Shown piece by piece: positions 1 to 6,548 of a stretch of 16,396 nucleotides of DNA. Position 1 is the first letter of the stretch. The number at the start of each line of letters is the position of its first letter. Both the position numbers and the translations under genes were made by a program. The notes beneath the pieces were generated by a model, which saw only the letters and a list, made by a program, of their open reading frames with translations, had not been told where the DNA came from and ran no database searches. The stretch is taken from positions 1 to 16,396 of the forward strand of contig JAIRPC010000129.1 in assembly GCA_031257215.1 (NCBI GenBank), in the 5' to 3' direction. This DNA is from Eubacteriales Family XIII. Incertae Sedis bacterium. Lineage in GTDB: Bacteria; Bacillota; Clostridia; Peptostreptococcales; Anaerovoracaceae.

Positions 1-1
1 C

Positions 2-184
2 GGCGCGGAGAGCATCATTGTATGCAACACCGTGGTGAACGCGGCGGGGCTTGCGGCGGATACGGGCGAAGCCGCAAGGTTCGCGGATATAGGCATAAAA
101 ACGATAACCATCGGCGATGCGAGCTCGCCGCGCGGCCTCAGAAGCTGCTTCGAGGACGCGTGGAGTACCGCGTTTCGGCTGTAA
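2..184 (+). CDS. FAD-dependent oxidoreductase, old yellow enzyme type, C-terminal fragment
   Basis: An open frame runs in from the left edge and ends at TAA 182-184, leaving the last 60 residues. The tail holds a dinucleotide-fold end: a run resembling 'NTVVNAAGL', then 'ITIGDASSPRGL' followed by a helix with a conserved acidic/aromatic stretch. This matches the C-terminus of NADH:flavin oxidoreductases with a fused FAD/NAD(P) domain (2,4-dienoyl-CoA reductase, enoate reductase or BaiCD-like), where the 'GD...PR' segment contacts FAD. The substrate cannot be inferred because the TIM-barrel and the Fe-S region lie outside the window. The gene ends about 45 bp before the tRNA promoter, and no terminator is visible after it. 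The family assignment is fair; the exact enzyme is unknown. Confidence 0.6.
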   Translation, partial: GAESIIVCNTVVNAAGLAADTGEAARFADIGIKTITIGDASSPRGLRSCFEDAWSTAFRL

Positions 185-228
185 GAAGCAGGGCGGCAGC
201 GCCGACGCTACGTGGAAAATTTATCCAT

Positions 229-257
229 TTGACACACCCCCGCGATTGGGGTATACT
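229..257 (+). promoter_or_regulatory. Promoter of the tRNA-Leu gene
   Basis: A consensus -35 TTGACA (229-234) and a near-consensus -10 TATACT (252-257) are separated by exactly 17 bp. Transcription would begin near 264, about 44 nt before the mature tRNA. The strength fits a stable RNA gene. Confidence 0.85.
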
Positions 258-307
258 AACTCTGGCCGCTACGATATGCCGAAAGACCGAAACAAGGCAA
301 CGCGCTT

Positions 308-396
308 GCCGGAGTGGCGAAATTGGCAGACGCACCGGACTTAAAATCCGGCGGTTGGCAACAACTGTACCGGTTCGATTCCGGTCTCCGGTACCA
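308..396 (+). tRNA. tRNA-Leu (anticodon UAA)
   Basis: A complete class II tRNA. The acceptor arm is GCCGGAG (308-314) with CTCCGGT (386-392), the first pair being G-U. The discriminator A is at 393 and CCA is encoded at 394-396. The anticodon stem is CCGGA/TCCGG (335-339/347-351), with a seven-base loop carrying the anticodon TAA at 342-344. A long variable arm typical of leucine follows (about 352-368). The T arm is ACCGG-TTCGATT-CCGGT (369-385). It decodes UUA and UUG. It stands alone between its own promoter and terminator. No duplicated 3' end that would mark an integrated element is seen in the window. Confidence 0.97.
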
Positions 397-419
397 AACC
401 CTGCCCAGTAGATATCGGG

Positions 420-465
420 ATACCCACGAATTTTATCATTTGTGGGTATTATTTATTTTTTTTTT
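420..465 (+). terminator. Intrinsic terminator after tRNA-Leu
   Basis: The inverted repeat ATACCCAC (420-427)/GTGGGTAT (442-449) extends inward by a G-U and two A-U pairs. A long T-rich run with ten consecutive T (456-465) follows directly. This is a textbook factor-independent terminator. Confidence 0.92.
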
Positions 466-535
466 GCCAGTTCTAATCTCTCCTTATGCTCGACATCCAG
501 GAGAAACATGACATAGAACTTGTCAATCAATCCGC

Positions 536-565
536 TTGACATCCACCCGCCGCGTGTGGTATTAT
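536..565 (+). promoter_or_regulatory. Promoter of the ylxM-ffh operon
   Basis: A -35 TTGACA (536-541) and a -10 TATTAT (560-565) are separated by 18 bp. This places the transcript start near 572, giving a leader of about 35 nt before the GTG start of ylxM. Confidence 0.75.
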
Positions 566-605
566 TTTGGCATGATCGATGTTGCTTGCGGAAGGAGGTT
601 TCGCT

Positions 606-944
606 GTGGGCAGTACGCGTGGACGCAAAGCCGAGGCTAGGATGTCGTCGGAGGACATGGCTCGCATGAGCCTGCTTTACGATTATTACGGCGGGTTGCT
701 TTCGGACAACAGGAACAAGGTGTTTTCGCTCTACCATGAGGAGAACCTGTCGCTCGGGGAGATCTCCGAGGTTATCGGCATCACCCGTCAGGGCGTTCAT
801 GGCACGCTCAAAAGGGCGGAGTCCCAGCTCGAAATGTTCGAGGAGAAGCTAGGGCTTATCGCGCGGCATGAAGCGTGGCTGGACATGGTTGGCGAGATCA
901 GCCCCCAGGTCCGCAGCAGGATCGAAGAGATTGTGGATATTTGA
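606..944 (+). CDS. ylxM: YlxM/p13-like signal recognition particle-associated HTH protein
   Basis: A 112-residue protein of the UPF0122 (YlxM/p13) family, a small sigma-region-4-like helix-turn-helix protein encoded with Ffh in Firmicutes and Mollicutes. In streptococci it is reported to modulate SRP GTPase activity. Visible family marks are 'LLYDYYGGLL' near residues 23-32, 'YHEENLSLGEISE' and the recognition helix 'ITRQGVHGTLKRAE'. I choose GTG 606 because AAGGAGG (592-598) lies seven bases upstream. An in-frame ATG at 579 would put that Shine-Dalgarno inside the gene. An N-terminal stretch of about 12-15 basic and acidic residues precedes the family core, so ATG 642 is a possible later start. 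It ends 18 bp before ffh and is cotranscribed with it. Confidence 0.88.
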   Translation: MGSTRGRKAEARMSSEDMARMSLLYDYYGGLLSDNRNKVFSLYHEENLSLGEISEVIGITRQGVHGTLKRAESQLEMFEEKLGLIARHEAWLDMVGEISPQVRSRIEEIVDI

Positions 945-962
945 GAGGATTAACAGAGAACA

Positions 963-2306
<1,344 letters not shown>

Positions 2307-2454
2307 GAAAGCACCCTGCGCGGTAGTTATTGTTGATAATTATTATTTTGTAATAATTTGTAATAGTTGGATGCGTAAGATTTTTTTGCACGGCTGGCTC
2401 GCGCGAGCTGGGGCAGGCGAAAAAAACAAGCATGTGAAAGGAGAATAAAAGCTT
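2307..2454 (+). other. AT-rich gap between ffh and rpsP with two small inverted repeats
   Basis: This 148-bp gap contains a conspicuously AT-rich patch (about 2325-2370). In it AATTATTA (2338-2345) and TAATAATT (2351-2358) form an 8-bp hairpin around a TTTTG loop. Further on is a T7 run (2381-2387) and the perfect palindrome GCTCGCGCGAGC (2397-2408). The first hairpin lacks a T-tract, so I do not call it a terminator. No -35/-10 pair with good spacing could be identified, although the base composition suggests a second promoter for rpsP. An SD AAAGGAG (2437-2443) belongs to rpsP. Confidence 0.4.
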
Positions 2455-2835
2455 ATGGCAGTAAAGATCAGACTCAAAAGGATGGGTGCAAAGAAGAAGC
2501 CCTTTTACAGGGTGGTGGTGGCGGACTCGCGCAGCCCGCGCGACGGCAGGTTTATCGAGGAGCTGGGCTGGTGCGACCCGCTGAAAGACCCTGCCGAGAT
2601 CAAGATCGATGTCGAGGCGGCGCGCAAATGGGTTGGCAACGGCGCACAGCCTACGGACACGGCGCGCGCTCTGCTGAAAAAGGCGGGAGTGTACGACGAC
2701 CCGTCGGAAGCGGCTGACGGCGGCGCGGACACGGACGGCGGCGAGGCTGCGGGCGAGCCTTCTGCCCCAGGCGCGGAGGCCGCTGCGGAGGGTTCGGGCG
2801 AAGCCGACGATGCCGCAGACGGCAATAACGAATAG
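2455..2835 (+). CDS. rpsP: 30S ribosomal protein S16 with acidic C-terminal extension
   Basis: Residues 1-80 are a typical bacterial S16: 'AVKIRLKRMGAKKKPFYRVVV' at the start, 'DSRSPRDGRFIEELG', and 'WVGNGAQPTDTARALLKKAGV' near 59-79. S16 is an early-assembling protein of the 30S body that stabilises 16S rRNA. S16 proteins are commonly 80-90 residues long; this one is 126. The extra tail (about 82-126) is alanine, glycine and acid rich, with some 14-15 Asp/Glu and no Lys or Arg, and is probably disordered. An SD AAAGGAG sits 11 bases upstream. It begins the rpsP-khpA-rimM-trmD run. Confidence 0.97.
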   Translation: MAVKIRLKRMGAKKKPFYRVVVADSRSPRDGRFIEELGWCDPLKDPAEIKIDVEAARKWVGNGAQPTDTARALLKKAGVYDDPSEAADGGADTDGGEAAGEPSAPGAEAAAEGSGEADDAADGNNE

Positions 2836-2846
2836 AGGTGACCGAT

Positions 2847-3077
2847 ATGGAGGAACTGGTAAAGATCATAGCAACGTCCCTCGTGGACGAGCCTGATTCC
2901 GTTGACGTGCGTACAGCCGTCAGCGGGGATGAGGTCACGATAGAGCTTCGCGTCGCGGAAGACGACATGGGCAAGATCATCGGCAAGCAGGGCCGTATCG
3001 CAAAGGCGATCCGCACGGTGGTCAAGGCTGTCGCGACGAGAGAGAACAAGCGCGTATCCGTAGAGATACTGCAATAG
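2847..3077 (+). CDS. khpA: KhpA, KH-domain RNA-binding protein (YlqC)
   Basis: A 76-residue single-KH-domain protein. The diagnostic GxxG loop appears as 'GKIIGKQGRIAKAIR' (about residues 39-53). KhpA dimerises with KhpB/Jag and binds RNA, affecting cell elongation and division in Firmicutes. I prefer ATG 2847 over the in-frame GTG at 2838: the GTG is part of the AGAGGTG ribosome site (2834-2840), which is spaced six bases from the ATG, and family members normally start 'MxELV'. It lies 11 bp after rpsP and 7 bp before rimM, the usual Firmicutes order. Confidence 0.93.
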   Translation: MEELVKIIATSLVDEPDSVDVRTAVSGDEVTIELRVAEDDMGKIIGKQGRIAKAIRTVVKAVATRENKRVSVEILQ

Positions 3078-3084
3078 CCGGCGA

Positions 3085-3780
3085 GTGGGTCCCGACTTCA
3101 TAAGGATAGGAAAAATCTCTGGTGCCAGCGGCCTCAGAGGCGAAATAAAGCTCTTCCACGATTCTGGCGAGCGTGAGCGCATCGCCGGGATTGAGGAGCT
3201 TTTTTTGTCGCGGCCTATATGCGGCGGTACGCCAAAACGTGGGGGAGAGGCCGAACGGAGCTTTGAAAGGCTTGCGGGCGGGCTTTCTGGCGCCAGGCGC
3301 GCAGCGGACGGCGGCGGGCCTTACCGCGTGGAGGTGCTGTCCATGAGGTATACGGGCAAGACCCCGATACTGCGCGTCAGGGGCGTCGAAACCCGCGAGG
3401 CCGCCGAGTCCTTGATAGGCGCGTTGGTCTACGCGCGAAAGGGCTCTCTCGCGCCGCTGGACGAAGGCAGCTATTTTGTCGAGGATTTGGCGGGGCTTGA
3501 AGTGGTGGACGAGGGCGGCGGCCGCGTCGGGGAGGTGGCGGGAATAATAGACAACCCCGCACACGATATCCTGCGTATCGCGCCCGGCGCGGGCGGCGAA
3601 GAGATCCTGCTTCCTATGGTGGACGAATTCGTGCTGTCGGTCGCGCCAGGCGATGGCAGGATAGTGGTGCGGCTGCCCGACGGCATCGGCGAGATAGCGG
3701 TGCGGCGACACAAAAAGAACCGTCCCTGCTGTGTTGATGCTCCTGATGATGGCGGCAACGGTGGCGCGGATGAGGATTGA
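3085..3780 (+). CDS. rimM: Ribosome maturation factor RimM, with an N-domain insertion
   Basis: RimM binds S19 and assists late 30S maturation. The start is typical ('IRIGKISGASGLRGEIKL', residues 6-23). The second strand-helix pair is 'RYTGKTPILRVRGVETREAAESLIG' by content (about 88-112). The PRC-barrel follows with 'YFVEDLAGLEVVDE' (130-143), 'IIDNPAHDILRI' and 'ILLPMVDEFV' (174-183). At 231 residues it is longer than the usual 165-180. Two additions explain this: residues 43-79, rich in Arg, Gly and Ala and inserted between beta strands of the N domain, and a tail after residue 208. The GTG start has no clear Shine-Dalgarno, so translation is probably coupled to khpA. The last 11 bases overlap trmD. 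Confidence 0.93.
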   Translation: MGPDFIRIGKISGASGLRGEIKLFHDSGERERIAGIEELFLSRPICGGTPKRGGEAERSFERLAGGLSGARRAADGGGPYRVEVLSMRYTGKTPILRVRGVETREAAESLIGALVYARKGSLAPLDEGSYFVEDLAGLEVVDEGGGRVGEVAGIIDNPAHDILRIAPGAGGEEILLPMVDEFVLSVAPGDGRIVVRLPDGIGEIAVRRHKKNRPCCVDAPDDGGNGGADED

Positions 3781-4552
3781 CATACTTACGATCTTCCCTG
3801 AGATGTTCGAGGCGTTCATGGGCGCGGGCATCGTTGGCCGCGCTATGGGCAGCGGGATTGTCGAGATGGCGGCGCACGATATCAGGGCGTACAGCGAGGA
3901 CAGGCATAGGCGGACGGACGACGCGCCTTTCGGCGGCGGCGCGGGCATGGTCATGACGGTACAGCCGATAGCGTCGGCGCTGGAAAGCATAGCGCCGGGC
4001 GGCGGGCGCTATATCTATATGTCGCCGCGCGGCAGGCTGCTGGGCAGGAAGCTTGCCGAGGAGCTTTCCCGCGAGGAGCGCGTGGTGTTGCTCTGCGGGC
4101 GTTACGAGGGCGTGGACCAGCGCGCGCTCGACGCGTATGGCTTTGAGGAGGTTTCGATAGGCGACTATATCCTGACGGGCGGCGAGCTGCCCGCGATGGT
4201 GCTGGTGGACGCGGTATGCCGGCTCCTGCCGGGGGCGCTCGGCTCGGACGAATCGCACGACGTTGAGTCCGTGTACTCCGGCCTGCTCGAATACCCGCAG
4301 TACACGCGCCCCGCCGAAGCGCTTATCGCGGGGGAGCGCATGGATGTGCCGCCTGTCCTGGTGTCAGGGCATCATAGGAATATCCAGATCTGGCAATACG
4401 AGAAATCCTTGGAACTGACCATGGCTAGGCGCCCCGATCTCTTCGAGGAATATCTGCGCGAATTTGGCGAGGGCGGTCCGCGCGAAGCGGAGCTTGGCAA
4501 GGAGGAGCGAACCCTGCTTGCGGCAGCGGCGGCAAAATACCGTGGCGAATGA
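3770..4552 (+). CDS. trmD: tRNA (guanine-N1-)-methyltransferase TrmD
   Basis: A 260-residue SPOUT methyltransferase that makes m1G37 next to the anticodon and prevents +1 frameshifting. Conserved marks are 'MRIDILTIFPEMFEAF' (1-16), 'DDAPFGGGAGMVM' (50-62), the knot elements 'SPRGRLL' (85-91), 'LLCGRYEGVDQR' (107-118) and 'EEVSIGDYILTGGE' (126-139), then 'LLEYPQYTRP' (172-181) and 'PPVLVSGHH' (194-202). ATG 3770 is chosen because the family begins exactly there; an upstream ATG at 3731 would add 13 residues encoded inside the rimM tail. It overlaps rimM in ATGAGGATTGA. Length and motifs are normal. Confidence 0.97.
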   Translation: MRIDILTIFPEMFEAFMGAGIVGRAMGSGIVEMAAHDIRAYSEDRHRRTDDAPFGGGAGMVMTVQPIASALESIAPGGGRYIYMSPRGRLLGRKLAEELSREERVVLLCGRYEGVDQRALDAYGFEEVSIGDYILTGGELPAMVLVDAVCRLLPGALGSDESHDVESVYSGLLEYPQYTRPAEALIAGERMDVPPVLVSGHHRNIQIWQYEKSLELTMARRPDLFEEYLREFGEGGPREAELGKEERTLLAAAAAKYRGE

Positions 4553-4625
4553 GCAGGCGGCGATCCGCAGTTCATTCGCGCCACCGAAAGCGAAAACAGG
4601 AATAACTGTTCAGGAAGGAATGGAT

Positions 4626-4976
4626 ATGGAGATAAAAACTATCGGGGATATCGCTGTTGTCAATAGCGAAACGCCGCTTGTCGCGGATGCGCAGTCGGCG
4701 CTTGACCTGATCGCGTCGGTCGGGCATGAGTGCGGCGTCCACAAAATCGCGCTCAACAAGGCCGCCGTCAGCGAGGATTTCTTCAAGCTCTCGACGGGGA
4801 TCGCGGGCGAGGTGGTTCAGAAATTCGTCAACTATGGCTATCGGCTCGCCATCGTCGGAGACTTTTCCGCATACACGAGCAAGCCGCTGCGCGACTATAT
4901 CTACGAGTGCAACAACGGGCGCCACCTGTGCTTCGTGGCGAATGAGCATGAAGCGGCCGATAAGCTAGGGGAATGA
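4626..4976 (+). CDS. DUF4180 domain-containing protein
   Basis: A 116-residue soluble protein. It matches my recollection of the DUF4180 family: 'SALDLIASVGHECG' near 21-34, 'KIALNKAAVSEDFFKL' near 37-52, 'AGEVVQKFVNYGYRLAIVGDFSAYTSKPLRDYIYE' by content (about 57-91), and 'NNGRHLCFV' near 92-100. The function is unknown; the mixed alpha/beta pattern resembles STAS-like folds, which is only an inference. ATG 4626 is chosen because AGGAAGG (4612-4618) lies seven bases upstream; ATG 4620 would leave almost no spacing. It follows trmD by 73 bp and may be read through from it, in a position where many Firmicutes carry rplS (L19). Confidence 0.85.
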   Translation: MEIKTIGDIAVVNSETPLVADAQSALDLIASVGHECGVHKIALNKAAVSEDFFKLSTGIAGEVVQKFVNYGYRLAIVGDFSAYTSKPLRDYIYECNNGRHLCFVANEHEAADKLGE

Positions 4977-5066
4977 CGCGGGGGGCGCATTTTGGATTCT
5001 TCCAACGGCGCTCGCAGCAGGCAATAATTTATTAACTTATTAAATGAAAAAAATCGCAATTCCCTC

Positions 5067-5095
5067 TTGCAATCGCAGAGGGGATTTGATATTAT
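5067..5095 (+). promoter_or_regulatory. Promoter of the DUF3793-flavodoxin operon
   Basis: TTGCAA (5067-5072) and TATTAT (5090-5095) are separated by 17 bp, placing the start near 5102. The -35 lies within a small hairpin-capable repeat (5058-5067 with 5077-5086). The first palindromic operator begins just after the -10 and covers the start point, the expected position for repression. Confidence 0.7.
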
Positions 5096-5102
5096 GATTG
5101 AA

Positions 5103-5118
5103 GTTAGTTATAGCTAAC
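5103..5118. promoter_or_regulatory. Palindromic operator, copy 1
   Basis: GTTAGTTATAGCTAAC: arms of seven bases around a 2-bp centre with one mismatch. Read on the opposite strand and extended to 20 bp, it matches copy 2 at 17 of 20 positions. It covers the predicted transcription start. The half-site GTTAG/CTAAC resembles sites of DtxR/IdeR-type metal regulators, but the spacing differs from the classical DtxR box, so the regulator family is an inference. Confidence 0.65.
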
Positions 5119-5167
5119 CTCATACTTGCCGCCAGTGCGTATGTACTGCATGTAACAAGCCTGCGGC

Positions 5168-5206
5168 AATATCCTCCGTCGCGGAGGAAAGGAAAGATAT
5201 TTTTTT
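5168..5206 (+). terminator. Possible attenuator hairpin in the DUF3793 leader
   Basis: The inner stem CCTCCG (5173-5178)/CGGAGG (5182-5187) has a 3-nt loop. An outer stem AATATC (5168-5173)/GATATT (5196-5201) surrounds it, with a purine bulge of about nine bases on the 3' side. A run of seven T (5200-5206) follows directly. This resembles an intrinsic terminator upstream of the gene it would control, but the bulge makes it imperfect. Confidence 0.4.
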
Positions 5207-5214
5207 GCAATATG

Positions 5215-5230
5215 GTTAGTTAAAACTAAC
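5215..5230. promoter_or_regulatory. Palindromic operator, copy 2
   Basis: GTTAGTTAAAACTAAC: perfect seven-base arms around an AA centre. It lies 112 bp (centre to centre) downstream of copy 1 and well inside the predicted transcript. It could act as a roadblock, support looping with copy 1, or control a second promoter that I cannot see. Confidence 0.65.
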
Positions 5231-5373
5231 TTGCGGCATGATGGAATGGCTGCTGCCCCAGGCTTTGACAGGAGCGGTCACAGCAACAGGAACGGAAATC
5301 GTTGCAGTACCATGAGCTGCAACTGTATCAGAAACTGAGATTGGAACTGGATTGATGAAAGGGAGGCGGATTG

Positions 5374-5991
5374 TTGGGAATTATTGAGACGGTGTTTCTG
5401 GATTTTGCGGCGCCTGTGTTGCGGGGCGCGAAGCCTGCCGCGCTTATGCTGGTGAAGCCGCGCTATCTGCCCGATTGGGCCAGGCGGCAGCGCGCCCTGC
5501 GGCGGGCGACGGGGCTGGCTACCTTGGAGGTCGGCAACCGCGGCGGCGGGCTTCTTGTCCTCGTATACGACAGGGCGGCAATGCGCTCTCTGCTCGTGGA
5601 CGGCCGCGCCACGGCTCTGCTCTCGCGCTACGGCTACCCGCTGGGCCGCGGGCGCGCTGCGGTGTTCAGGCATCTGCGGTCGCGTTTTTCGGACGCTGGC
5701 ACGGGCTTCCCACATGAGGTCGGCGTGTTCCTGGGCTACCCCACAGAGGACGTTCGCGGGTTCATCGAGAACAAGGGGCGGAACTGCGTTTTCTGCTACT
5801 ACTGGAAAGTGTATCACGATCTGGAAAGAGCGCAGGAGATATTCAGGCGGATTGACGAAGCGCGGCGGTACGCTAGGGTTCTGCTTCGCGAGTCCATGTC
5901 CATACACGTCGCCGCGAGCCTGCTGAAAGCCTCGGCTGTGCCTCAGCCATCACGTCCTATGGTGGCGGGGCAACGGCAACTGTTATGTTAA
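5374..5991 (+). CDS. DUF3793 family protein
   Basis: A soluble protein of about 205 residues in the DUF3793 family, which is common in anaerobic Firmicutes. The family core is 'RGAKPAALMLV' near 18-28, 'VLVYDRAAMRSLL' in the middle, and the very characteristic 'FPHEVGVFLGYPTEDVRGFI' followed by 'ENKGRNC' and 'YYWKVYHD' (about 112-148). The biochemical role is unknown; from memory, relatives are often beside feoA/feoB or flavodoxin genes. The start is a TTG. Tandem TTGs lie at 5371 and 5374, and GGGAGG (5361-5366) is best spaced for 5374. A cysteine I expect in the N-terminal motif of relatives is absent, while 'CVFC' appears later. A 39-bp gap leads to flavodoxin; both genes are probably controlled by the operator pair upstream. 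Confidence 0.85.
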   Translation: MGIIETVFLDFAAPVLRGAKPAALMLVKPRYLPDWARRQRALRRATGLATLEVGNRGGGLLVLVYDRAAMRSLLVDGRATALLSRYGYPLGRGRAAVFRHLRSRFSDAGTGFPHEVGVFLGYPTEDVRGFIENKGRNCVFCYYWKVYHDLERAQEIFRRIDEARRYARVLLRESMSIHVAASLLKASAVPQPSRPMVAGQRQLLC

Positions 5992-6030
5992 GTTATTGTT
6001 ATTTTAGCGTTTGAAATAAGGAGAAGAACT

Positions 6031-6456
6031 ATGAAAATCAACATTATCTATTGGAGCGGCACGGGCAACACCAAGGCTATGGCGGAGCTGATACGTGACG
6101 GCGCGGCGGCGGCGGGCGCGGAGGCGAGCCTGGCGGAGGTGTCCGAGGTAGCGTCGGCCGACGCCGCGCTGGATGCCGATGTGGTAGCGCTCGGCTGTCC
6201 GTCCATGGGCGCGGAGGTCTTGGAGGAAAGCGAGTTCGAGCCGTTCGTCGCATCCATCGAGGGAAAGGTCGGCGGCAAGAAGCTGGCGCTGTTCGGCTCA
6301 TACGGCTGGGGCGACGGCGAGTGGATGAGGGATTGGTCGGCGCGCATGGAAAAGGCGGGCGCGGCGCTTGTAGCGGAAAGCCTTATCGTGAACGAAACCC
6401 CCGAGGGCGATGCCATCCAGCAGTGCAAGGATTTCGGCGCGGCGATAGCCGGATAG
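6031..6456 (+). CDS. Flavodoxin, short chain
   Basis: A 141-residue FMN-binding flavodoxin. The phosphate loop 'SGTGNTKAM' is at residues 9-17. The first FMN-stacking loop is 'GCPSMGAEVLEE' (about 55-66), and the second is 'GSYGWGDGEWMRDW' (about 89-102), with aromatic residues to sandwich the isoalloxazine ring. Short-chain flavodoxins carry low-potential electrons and commonly replace ferredoxin when iron is scarce. An AAGGAG site precedes the ATG. It is the second gene after DUF3793 and ends at the hairpin shared with the convergent efflux operon. No separate promoter is evident in the 39-bp gap. Confidence 0.95.
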   Translation: MKINIIYWSGTGNTKAMAELIRDGAAAAGAEASLAEVSEVASADAALDADVVALGCPSMGAEVLEESEFEPFVASIEGKVGGKKLALFGSYGWGDGEWMRDWSARMEKAGAALVAESLIVNETPEGDAIQQCKDFGAAIAG

Positions 6457-6510
6457 GGAGCCTGACGCGGCCTGCTGCTTGGACATGGCCGGGTCGCTGA
6501 AAGGGGTGGA

Positions 6511-6544
6511 ATAGAGATTGCGCCCATGGAACCGCAATCTCTAT
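6511..6544. terminator. Hairpin between convergent operons, possible bidirectional terminator
   Basis: A perfect 12-bp inverted repeat ATAGAGATTGCG (6511-6522)/CGCAATCTCTAT (6533-6544) encloses a 10-nt loop. It lies between flavodoxin (plus strand) and the permease (minus strand), only 4 bp past the permease stop. Neither side has a proper T-tract, so it may protect 3' ends or end transcription only partly. Confidence 0.55.
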
Positions 6545-6548
6545 GCTC

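Larger units (their letters stand above)
5102..5373 (+). other. Long structured 5' leader of the DUF3793 transcript
   Basis: The 394-bp gap 4977-5370 has no convincing gene; most of it is leader. From the predicted start there are about 270 nt before translation. TTGCCGC (5126-5132) can pair with GCGGCAA (5163-5169), enclosing a 6-bp hairpin CAGTGC-GTAT-GTACTG (5133-5148). A second hairpin with a T run follows (5168-5206), then operator copy 2. TGCCGC 5127-5132 could alternatively pair with GCGGCA 5233-5238. The fold matches no riboswitch I know. The last 130 nt contain only very short ATG-initiated ORFs (for example 5238-5315 and 5246-5338) without ribosome sites. Confidence 0.4.

Noticed and set aside
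308..396. tRNA-Leu as an attachment site for an integrated element
   Set aside because: No integrase, no phage genes and no second copy of the tRNA 3' end in the window; a strong terminator follows directly.
22..411. Open frame of 129 codons spanning the oxidoreductase tail, promoter and tRNA
   Set aside because: It runs through a clear tRNA, its promoter and the oxidoreductase stop in a different frame; the composition is Arg-rich, as expected of an out-of-frame reading.
2397..2408. GCTCGCGCGAGC as an operator
   Set aside because: A GC palindrome of this length could arise by chance in GC-rich DNA and it is not adjacent to a recognisable promoter.
3022..3990. 322-codon minus-strand open frame opposite rimM and trmD
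   Set aside because: It is antisense to two recognised genes, a product of high GC content, and no protein family is visible.
5278..5907. 209-codon minus-strand open frame opposite DUF3793
   Set aside because: The plus strand carries unmistakable DUF3793 motifs; the reverse product is His/Arg/Gln-rich noise.
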